From assembly GCF_900107835.1 (NCBI RefSeq), contig NZ_FNRG01000007.1:78262-142261 (forward strand): DNA of 64,000 nucleotides. Direction: 5' to 3'. Below are positions 17,356 through 24,482 of the stretch, one piece after another (positions within the stretch are counted from its first letter, which is position 1; each line of letters opens with the position of its first letter). The notes below the pieces were generated by a model. The model ran no database searches and was not told the DNA's origin. It worked only from the letters and a program-made list of their open reading frames with translations. The position numbers were made by a program, and so were the translations under genes. The stretch is from Oribacterium sp. KHPX15. GTDB taxonomy: Bacteria > Bacillota > Clostridia > Lachnospirales > Lachnospiraceae.

Positions 17356-19149
17356 TTACTTTTCTCTGCCTATATATCTCCATAATGTAGTTCTGCTTAT
17401 ACCAAGCTGCCTTGCTGTTTTACTCTGATTTCCTTTATTATCCTCCAGAACATGTTTTATGATACTTTTATTAATCTGCTCAAGTGTCATATTGGGCAAA
17501 GGCTGATTTGTATCATTATTAAACACGGATGCATATACGTTTGATGCCTGTTCTTCTTCCAAAAGATCCATTATTGTTTCTGCTCTGATATACGGAGTAT
17601 CTGTTTGGGCTGCAGCTTCCATAAGTACATGTTGAAACTGCTTATAATTCTGAGGCCACTGATAATTTTCTATTATTTCAGTTGCTCCGGGCTCAAGCCC
17701 GACAATCTGCTTTCCCATGTCTGCATTAAGCCTACTGAGATATAAGCTTGCAAGAAGCGGAAGTTCTTCTCTACGTTGTCTGAGAGGAGGCAAACCTATC
17801 CGTACACAATACAGTTTACGGCTATAGTCACTTACCCTCTCCTTTGCTTCATTTTCTATATTATCGGAGGCAGAAAAAATGAGTCTGTTTCTCCTTTGGA
17901 GGTTCGTATCAAGGATGGCAGACAAGAGCCTCCTGTGCTTATCCTCCGGTATCCTTCCTATATTCATAAAGTAAATCGTATTTTCATTGTCATTAAACGG
18001 AGAGTTATAGTGATTGAGCAGATACTCCCAGCCTCTGTCATCCATGATACTGCAATCAATTGTGATGAGCGGATGATCTGACATCGTGCTCTTCATATAT
18101 ATGTAATATGCTATAAGATCTTTACCGGTTCCTGTCTCTGCCTGTATCATAACCGAGTACCTTGCAGAACTGATTTCATCTATCCTGTTTCCAAGAAGCC
18201 CCATAGCTCCGGCTATACTGTAAAAGCTGTTATAATACTTCTCTTCAGCCTCTTCTCTGTTCATGAACCTAATACCATATTTACCTGTGGTAAGAGGTAT
18301 CTTGGAGGCGGTGAAATAAAATGTGATATATTTTTTTTCATTATATACAGCCGTTTGGGTAGTCACTGAATAAAGCACCTTATCCATACTTCTAAAGAAC
18401 TTACGGTCTCCTGACTCTATAACCGTTTTTATCTCCTTACGAAGCATCTCTATTACTTCAGCATTTTTTTCTTCTTCATCGGTCCATGTTGACAAAAAAA
18501 CTGTTCCATCCTCGGCCATTACTATCGTAGAGGAACCGTTATGACTCATTATTCCTCTTAAGATATGATTTTCTTCCCTTATCGACGCATAACTTCTGCA
18601 GATATTGATAGCCTGACTTATAGCTGACAAGATACTTTCGTTTCCCGATGTTATGAGTATAGAGTTCATATCCATGCGTCTTGCAATATTCTGTGTGACC
18701 ATATCACAAATGACCATACTTATACCTTGCTGCTTTAACTGTTCCAAGGTGGAAACAACTTCCTCCTCATCATGTATAGTTACAATCTTAGTACGATTTT
18801 TCATTAGATCACATAAAATATGAGCTGTCTCTGTTATATTTTTAAACCCTACAATTGCATATTCTGCTTCATAGTTGTCAGCAAGCCTCATGGCTCTCAG
18901 AACATCATACACAGACAGTGAAATTTCAACTACCGGAGTATTTGTTACCTCTGATATAAGTCTTGAGGTTCCTCCTCGTGATATTATGACATCATACTGA
19001 TCATGCGAATGCTCCTTTACCACATTGACACCATCCTCAAGGTTTCCGGTATAAGCATCCAATTGAATATTATCAATAGTATCTGCCAGAGTTTCCATAG
19101 ATTTTCTCATAGCCTCATATGGTGCAACTCCAAGAATCCTATACTTCAT
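17356..19149 (-). CDS. PrpR-like regulator with degenerate AAA+ domain, copy 2
   Basis: A 597-residue paralogue of the regulator at 13344-15125, with the same order: PrpR_N domain (MKYRILGVAPYEAM, DVIISRGGTSRLI, TPVVEISLSVYDVLRAMRL), linker, AAA+ module with P-loop AETGTGKDL (about residue 335) and LPPLRQRREELPLLA, and a Fis-type DNA-binding end (NQSKTARQLGISRTTLWRYI). It lacks the GAFTGA loop, and Walker B reads NTIYFMNIG where FLDEIG is expected. An inverted AAGTGTWTC/GAAACACTT pair lies upstream of its start. It sits between the two catabolic operons of the island. Confidence 0.85.
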   Translation of the reverse strand: MKYRILGVAPYEAMRKSMETLADTIDNIQLDAYTGNLEDGVNVVKEHSHDQYDVIISRGGTSRLISEVTNTPVVEISLSVYDVLRAMRLADNYEAEYAIVGFKNITETAHILCDLMKNRTKIVTIHDEEEVVSTLEQLKQQGISMVICDMVTQNIARRMDMNSILITSGNESILSAISQAINICRSYASIREENHILRGIMSHNGSSTIVMAEDGTVFLSTWTDEEEKNAEVIEMLRKEIKTVIESGDRKFFRSMDKVLYSVTTQTAVYNEKKYITFYFTASKIPLTTGKYGIRFMNREEAEEKYYNSFYSIAGAMGLLGNRIDEISSARYSVMIQAETGTGKDLIAYYIYMKSTMSDHPLITIDCSIMDDRGWEYLLNHYNSPFNDNENTIYFMNIGRIPEDKHRRLLSAILDTNLQRRNRLIFSASDNIENEAKERVSDYSRKLYCVRIGLPPLRQRREELPLLASLYLSRLNADMGKQIVGLEPGATEIIENYQWPQNYKQFQHVLMEAAAQTDTPYIRAETIMDLLEEEQASNVYASVFNNDTNQPLPNMTLEQINKSIIKHVLEDNKGNQSKTARQLGISRTTLWRYIGREK

Positions 19150-19209
19150 ATATACTTACCTCCATAAAGGTATTATCCATCAGAATATGTGCATTTTGTA
19201 ACACCAAAA

Positions 19210-19244
19210 AAGTGTATCATTTTTAGTGCAAATTTGAAACACTT
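19210..19244. promoter_or_regulatory. Inverted AAGTGTWTC / GAAACACTT pair
   Basis: AAGTGTATC (19210-19218) and GAAACACTT (19236-19244) face each other 61-95 bases before the regulator 2 start. GAAACACTT also occurs at 8376-8384 and 24328-24336. Confidence 0.45.
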
Positions 19245-19288
19245 TATTCTTTTCCGGGATTTTATGTGTTTTAGATAATATAAAATAA

Positions 19289-19322
19289 AATATCCCAAAG
19301 GCACAACAACCTCCGGGATATT
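19289..19322 (-). terminator. Terminator after the BNR gene
   Basis: AATATCCC/GGGATATT stem followed on the minus strand by a T-rich tract, closing the second catabolic operon. Confidence 0.65.
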
Positions 19323-19361
19323 CATAAGGATAAAATATAATGGATAAGGATCACAATCTCA

Positions 19362-20528
19362 TCAATGAGCGCCTACAGCCCCTGATGTCGGATTATATAT
19401 GCTGGCTTCCCGCTTACCTATAACATCGGCTTCACTAAGTGTAAGCCACTTAACTCCTCGACGAGTCTGATAGGCATATGCAACATGAAGCATACCACCC
19501 TGAGCCTGCATTATATACGGATATTCATACTGCATATTTCCTCCACGATTCTCCTCACCAACATAGCCTTCTCCTCTCTCAACATTTCGGATAAGTGGCC
19601 ATGTTTCACCATTATCCTCAGACAGTGCGATGGTTATAGGACATCTGAGTCCCGGCCATGCGCCCATGTTGGTATACGATTTCGGTGCACTTGAATGATT
19701 GTAGCAAATACATAATCTTCCACTTTTCAGTTTAATCGCAGAAATGGATGAATTGTTATTAGGAAGAACCGTAGCCACCGGCTCTGACCAGGTATCACCA
19801 TAGTCAAAAGAATCACTCTTATATATAAAATCAGCTTCTCTCGATCTCATAAATGCAATTAAATGCCCCGGCTTATCTGAAAGCTCTACGATATTAGGAT
19901 GCACACGTCCATTGGATTTTGGCATATCAACTCTTCTCCAGGTCATCCCTTCATCATCTGAAATCCTGAAGGCACTCGGATCTCCTGCAAGACCATCTTT
20001 TGAGTCTGTGCATATCCAGTTACCATATATCCATCTGCCGTTTGATAATATCTGTATAGGTTGTCTTGAAAAAGTACCCGGTTCATCAAATAAAACTTCC
20101 GGCTCTCCCCAGGTACGGCCATCATCCGTTGATACCTGCTTTTTTACAACAGCCGTAAACTGCATATTGTCTTTTCCCGGCTGACGCCCCAACTGTGATG
20201 TATAAAGGCACCAGATTTCTCCATTTGGATTCAGCCAAAGAGATGGATTCTGGTCAGAGAAATCATTCTCATTGGAAACATTTACCGGCTCTTCCCACTT
20301 ATCTGCTCCCTTTGGAAGTCGTGAAACCACCACATTAATGTCTGCTCCACCCTCATATGTACCTGCAAACCAGCAGCACAATAAAGTACCCTCTTTAGTT
20401 TCAAGCAGAGACGGAGCATGCGCCGTTGGCCATGGTCCTGTAGGAAGCATTGCCTCTGTTAATTTCATTTCAGAATCATAATACAATTGTCCGTCCGGTG
20501 TTAAAATATCCAGTGTTTTAATACTCAT
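19362..20528 (-). CDS. Cytosolic BNR/Asp-box beta-propeller protein (sialidase-like)
   Basis: A 388-residue protein with no signal peptide or membrane segment. Asp-box-like motifs recur: STDDGRTWGEP, SDDEGMTWRRV, SFDYGDTWSEP and SEDNGETWPLI, which mark a sialidase-fold propeller. Active-site-like features are GPWPTAHAPSLLETKEG near the N-terminus and WFAGTYEGGADINV. Proteins of this fold include exo-sialidases, glycoside hydrolases and polysaccharide lyases, so the activity is open. Being intracellular, it should act on an imported small saccharide. It is the last gene of the operon permease-kinase-alcohol dehydrogenase-frameshifted gene-BNR. Confidence 0.75.
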   Translation of the reverse strand: MSIKTLDILTPDGQLYYDSEMKLTEAMLPTGPWPTAHAPSLLETKEGTLLCCWFAGTYEGGADINVVVSRLPKGADKWEEPVNVSNENDFSDQNPSLWLNPNGEIWCLYTSQLGRQPGKDNMQFTAVVKKQVSTDDGRTWGEPEVLFDEPGTFSRQPIQILSNGRWIYGNWICTDSKDGLAGDPSAFRISDDEGMTWRRVDMPKSNGRVHPNIVELSDKPGHLIAFMRSREADFIYKSDSFDYGDTWSEPVATVLPNNNSSISAIKLKSGRLCICYNHSSAPKSYTNMGAWPGLRCPITIALSEDNGETWPLIRNVERGEGYVGEENRGGNMQYEYPYIMQAQGGMLHVAYAYQTRRGVKWLTLSEADVIGKREASIYNPTSGAVGAH

Positions 20529-20548
20529 AAATTACCTCCTCTAATCCT

Positions 20549-20886
20549 CTATGCTTTGTATTCCAGAGATCCATCCTTATTTCTTCGATAATGCTTAATT
20601 ATGTTCCATCCAATCTCAGGTTCACGAGTATCAACAGCATGAGGCATTCTCCTTACTGTCACAAAATGATATAGTTCATCATCCCCGGATACATGCAATT
20701 CGTCTGTTTTTACATGACCGGTAAAACCCATATCATCAAAATTTACTCGTTTTTGATAAGTACCGTATACATCATTACGCCATTTTCAGGATTTAGATTT
20801 CCGGAGGTTGCCCCTTTTACTGTTTCCAAAATCAACTCTCCTCCATATGGAGAAAAGTTTTCCGGGCGATTCATACTATCACGCAT
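20549..20886 (-). pseudogene. Frameshifted small gene of unknown family (about 112 residues if repaired)
   Basis: From the ATG at 20884-20886 (GGAG upstream) frame 1 reads MRDSMNRPENFSPYGGELIL and on to NLNPENG, then soon stops. Another frame continues KWRNDVYGTYQKRVNFDDMG through GHVKTDELHVSGDDELYHFV to NIIKHYRRNKDGSLEYKA and stops at 20549, 20 bases before the BNR gene. Adding one base in the four-base run at 20783-20786 joins both into one protein. A homopolymer deletion is the simplest cause, either real decay or a sequencing error. I do not recognise the family. The operon position suggests a role with the BNR protein and alcohol dehydrogenase. Confidence 0.7.
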
Positions 20887-20927
20887 CAGAACAACTCCTT
20901 CTTAATTAACATATAATTATATTCCTT

Positions 20928-22100
20928 TTACTTCATTACATTGAGATAAATTGACCGTGCATCATCAGCAGTCACTTCTCTCATATTGTTAACAAGGAGT
21001 CTCTGCTGCTGTAATCCTGAAGCAACCAGACCTTCAAGATCTTCAGTTTTAACACCAAACTCTTTAAGATCTGTTGGAATATCAAGATGCTTTACGATCT
21101 CATCCATCCAGTCAATGAGAGCATTGGCTTTTTCATCAACTGTAGACAACTTTTTATCACCATGATAAGCAAAGTCCCAAGCTGCAGCCATTCTTTTACG
21201 GAACTCTTCATCACCTGCATTAAATCTCATTACAGGGATAAGGAGCATGGCATTGGAGGTTCCGTGAGCAACATGGTATTTTCCTCCCAAAGGATAGCTC
21301 AGTGCATGGACTGCCGTTGTACCTGATGCAGTTATTGCTACTCCTCCATAAAAAGCTGCAATCTGCATATTATTCTTTTCTGCAAGTGCATCCTTATCAT
21401 CACAAGCTTTTACAATATTGTTCATGATTATTTCAAATCCGCGAAGCGCAAATGTATCAGAGAATGCATTAGCCTTATTCGAGGTATAACATTCAATACA
21501 GTGACACATTGCATCTACACCGGTTGAAGCTGCGATTGAGCGAGGCAGGTTTTCAATGAGTCTTGCATCAAGGATTACATAGTCAGACATCATGTTGTCA
21601 TTTACAATACCGATTTTTACTTCCTTCTCAGGTACACCAACTATAGCGTTTGGAGTACACTCCGCACCTGTGCCGGCTGTTGTAGGTATTGCAAGAGTTT
21701 CCAGACATTTCTTTGCTCTCTTAGGATCATCCAAAAGTTCCTTTACTCCATACTCATCTGTTACCAGTACGGAAGCAAGCTTCGCTGTATCCATTACAGA
21801 ACCGCCACCGCAGGCAACAATAAAATCATAGCCATGCCCTTTGAAACGGTCTATAACACCCTGAACAGCCTGATAGCTTGGCTCAGGTGGAAAATCATCA
21901 TATATGTCATACTCCACATCTGCCTTTTTTAACTGATCTTCTACAAGATCAAACAGTCCCAGCTTACGGATGCCCTTATCTGTAAATGCGGCAACCTTTT
22001 TAGAACCTGCAGACTTAAGTATCTCAGGTATATTATCCATTGCTTCTTTTCCTGAATAAACTGCCTTTGGTAATTTAAGACTATACTTATCAAGTGACAT
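20928..22100 (-). CDS. Iron-containing alcohol dehydrogenase family protein
   Basis: A 390-residue NAD(P)-dependent dehydrogenase. The nucleotide-binding motif is GGGSVMDTAK, followed by PTTAGTGAECTPNA. Metal ligands are expected in DAMCHCIECY and in the region YPLGGKYHVAHGTSNAM. Length is normal for the family. The start is set at 22100, where AAGGAGG lies 7 bases upstream; the frame to 22136 has no such site. In the island it could interconvert an aldehyde or keto intermediate of the sugar-acid route with the corresponding alcohol. The exact reaction is not readable. Confidence 0.9.
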   Translation of the reverse strand: MSLDKYSLKLPKAVYSGKEAMDNIPEILKSAGSKKVAAFTDKGIRKLGLFDLVEDQLKKADVEYDIYDDFPPEPSYQAVQGVIDRFKGHGYDFIVACGGGSVMDTAKLASVLVTDEYGVKELLDDPKRAKKCLETLAIPTTAGTGAECTPNAIVGVPEKEVKIGIVNDNMMSDYVILDARLIENLPRSIAASTGVDAMCHCIECYTSNKANAFSDTFALRGFEIIMNNIVKACDDKDALAEKNNMQIAAFYGGVAITASGTTAVHALSYPLGGKYHVAHGTSNAMLLIPVMRFNAGDEEFRKRMAAAWDFAYHGDKKLSTVDEKANALIDWMDEIVKHLDIPTDLKEFGVKTEDLEGLVASGLQQQRLLVNNMREVTADDARSIYLNVMK

Positions 22101-22190
22101 AATTATCCTCCTTATACTTGATGCTGCCACACTCATGGCAACTAATAAAATTTACAAAATCAATACAAAACCCTATGCCTGAAAATACAT

Positions 22191-23414
22191 TTATTCAGAA
22201 CTGCTGCTCTCAATCCACTTAAGTACTCTCTGCAATTGATCATCTGATCCGAATGCACCGGATTTGGTTATGAGATAGGTTTCATAATCACCATATCTAT
22301 ATGATGCAATAACGATACCCGGATCTATTTCTTTAATTGGCCTCAAAATACTTATACCCTTATTTCTTATGAATCCTTGTAAGGTATCTCCACCTATGAT
22401 CATAACTGTCCGATCCGGATATTTGCGCAACAGGCAGCTTGCAAGATGACCCATATTAACAGCGATAGTGTGAGCTGCTTCTTCCGGATCAACCAAATAC
22501 TCAGGATCATATATACCCAAAGTATCTATGATTATGATGTTGCTGTCTCCAGCATTCTCCTCAACCATATCAATAAAGTGCTCTTTTTCATGATTGCTCC
22601 ACAGATTCTTCAGTATCCTGTTCATAGGTACATGTACTCTGTAGGCTCCATGTTTTTCAGCGTAATCAAGCTGCGATCTGGTAATATCATTTACTGATCC
22701 GGATAAAATCAATAGCTTATGATCGAAGCTTTGAATTTTAACTTTTTCTGTAATACGCTTTCTGACCGGAAATACTTCTAAAAATCCTGCACATCCCGCT
22801 GTTATATCAAGATCACCTTCTGCTTCAAGTTTTTGAGCAATTCGTTTCATATCATCATTAGTCTCAGCATCATATACAACAATGCCTCTTTTTTCAGAAC
22901 TGCTCCCCGATACAACATGAACATCACTTCCAAAATGAATGAGTTCATCTATACGACTGACAGTAATAGGATTGATAGGATCCTTTGCGAAAATACTCTC
23001 TGCAAGTGGCTTTCCATTTACATACTGTACTCCATTTACAGTCTTTCTTCCGGTAGCAGGATAAGCCGGTATGAAATTAAGATGCTTTGCACCGCTCGCT
23101 TCCAATACTGCAGCAAGTTCAGCACCGACATTTCCTCTTAATCCTGAGTCGGTTTTTTTATATATTCGTTTAATGCCTCTATCTTGAGCCTTATGAATCA
23201 AAGCCTTTATGATATTCGCAGCCACTTCACCGGTTACATGCCTCGTTTCTGTATCTACAACAATCACATCCACCGAATCATCTTCCGGAAACTCCACATC
23301 TCTATCCGTAAGGATAACAACATGTTCCCCCTTTAATGTAAGTTGTACTCCGGAATCCAAGGCCCCGGTTAAGTCGTCCGCAAGGATCAATAAACGATTT
23401 ACTGCCTGTTCCAT
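22191..23414 (-). CDS. Four-carbon acid sugar kinase family protein (DUF1537), copy 2
   Basis: A 407-residue paralogue of the kinase at 8393-9673. It carries LLILADDLTGALD (residues 8-20), KKTDSGLRGNVGAEL and IPAYPATGRKT in the substrate domain and IIGGDTLQGF in the nucleotide domain. It is cotranscribed with the shortened permease (upstream), alcohol dehydrogenase, frameshifted gene and BNR protein. Two diverged kinases in one island suggest two substrates, or two branches feeding the single PdxA2-type enzyme. Confidence 0.92.
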   Translation of the reverse strand: MEQAVNRLLILADDLTGALDSGVQLTLKGEHVVILTDRDVEFPEDDSVDVIVVDTETRHVTGEVAANIIKALIHKAQDRGIKRIYKKTDSGLRGNVGAELAAVLEASGAKHLNFIPAYPATGRKTVNGVQYVNGKPLAESIFAKDPINPITVSRIDELIHFGSDVHVVSGSSSEKRGIVVYDAETNDDMKRIAQKLEAEGDLDITAGCAGFLEVFPVRKRITEKVKIQSFDHKLLILSGSVNDITRSQLDYAEKHGAYRVHVPMNRILKNLWSNHEKEHFIDMVEENAGDSNIIIIDTLGIYDPEYLVDPEEAAHTIAVNMGHLASCLLRKYPDRTVMIIGGDTLQGFIRNKGISILRPIKEIDPGIVIASYRYGDYETYLITKSGAFGSDDQLQRVLKWIESSSSE

Positions 23415-23464
23415 TGCGACTTCCCTTCTTTCTTTTTAAACTTTCTAAAAGCCTATATTTTTCT

Positions 23465-24214
23465 TTAATGCCAGAATATCCATATAAACAGGTAACCTGT
23501 TGTTGCTGCCACCAAAGTAAATGGAAGGCCAATCTTCATAAAGTCACCAAATGATACATCATGTCCGCCCTTTTTCAGCATTCCTACTGCAGTGATATTG
23601 GCACTTGCCCCTATTGGAGTTATATTTCCACCGAGAGTTGCACCTGTAAGTAATCCAAAATACAGAACATATGGCTCGATGCCAAGCAATGCTGTAATAC
23701 TGGTAAGTATCGGAAGCATCGTCGCAACATAAGGGATATTATCAATAAAGGCAGAAAAAAGAACCGATCCCCACACAATGATGGTATAGAGAACAAAGAG
23801 ATTATTACCGCCTGCATTTACGATAAGACTTGCTGCATCATCAATAAGCCCCACATCTGTGATACCTCTGATTACCACAAACAGACCACATAGTACCAGC
23901 AATGTCTCGATATCTACTGATGCAAATGCATGAATGATATTAAGCTTTTCTCTTTTTTTGACATAATCATATAAAACGCAGATAACAGCAATTGTCATAC
24001 ATATTGCACCATTAATCACTGATGGTGTGTTAGGTATAAAAGAGGCTATGATAAGACAAACTACTATTCCGCATAGTGCTATTGTCGGAAACATTTCCTT
24101 AACTTCTGTTTTTTTACCTGCCTCTACCGGTTGAGTATATTTATGAAAAAGAATCAACGCAATTGATTTAAGTTCCAAAGTGTTTCTTCCATAAACGTTA
24201 ATTTCATTTTGCAT
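23465..24214 (-). CDS. Ion-transporter-superfamily permease (ArsB/NhaD or SLC13-like), N-terminally short
   Basis: A 249-residue membrane protein with about six hydrophobic segments. It resembles the C-terminal half of 400-450-residue carriers: IETLLVLCGLFVVIRGI, FSAFIDNIPYVATMLPI and GATLGGNITPIGASANIT are the signature regions. The N-terminus (MQNEINVYGRNTLELKSI) starts where such proteins are about 170 residues in, and no coding sequence for the missing half lies upstream. It may be a remnant, a half-size transporter that dimerises, or a partner of another half. It heads the operon with kinase 2. Confidence 0.7.
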   Translation of the reverse strand: MQNEINVYGRNTLELKSIALILFHKYTQPVEAGKKTEVKEMFPTIALCGIVVCLIIASFIPNTPSVINGAICMTIAVICVLYDYVKKREKLNIIHAFASVDIETLLVLCGLFVVIRGITDVGLIDDAASLIVNAGGNNLFVLYTIIVWGSVLFSAFIDNIPYVATMLPILTSITALLGIEPYVLYFGLLTGATLGGNITPIGASANITAVGMLKKGGHDVSFGDFMKIGLPFTLVAATTGYLFIWIFWH

Positions 24215-24266
24215 AATAATTATCTTTTATCAGAACTTTAAAAGCAATGATCCAGAAAATCATTTT

Positions 24267-24281
24267 GTTTCATTATGAAAC
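24267..24281. promoter_or_regulatory. GTTTCATTATGAAAC palindrome before the second catabolic operon
   Basis: A 15-base perfect palindrome around one central base, about 55 bases before the permease start. A near copy, GTTTCATTAAGAAAC, is at 8366-8380. GAAACACTT at 24328-24336 is close by. Confidence 0.45.
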
Positions 24282-24360
24282 TATTTATATATCACATTCC
24301 ACAGTCGGCCATTTTTTGTAACTTTTAGAAACACTTTTCAGATTATTAATATAAAAGCTA

Positions 24361-24393
24361 AGGAGGTGGAGCCTCAGTATGACTCCACCTCCT
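24361..24393 (+). terminator. Strong stem-loop between the EAL gene and the island
   Basis: A perfect 11-bp stem AGGAGGTGGAG/CTCCACCTCCT, then a T-rich stretch on the plus strand. No plus-strand gene precedes it, so it may act as a second barrier on the minus strand. Confidence 0.5.
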
Positions 24394-24441
24394 ATTTTCT
24401 TTGTTATAGGATCTTCGCATCATTTTGCGACATCCAAAGCA

Positions 24442-24476
24442 AAATCGAGCAGGGAGTTTTTCTCCCCACTCGATTT
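24442..24476 (-). terminator. Terminator after the EAL gene
   Basis: AAATCGAG/CTCGATTT outer stem and GGGAG/CTCCC inner stem just past the stop, followed by a T-rich tract on the minus strand. Confidence 0.75.
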
Positions 24477-24482
24477 AAGTAA

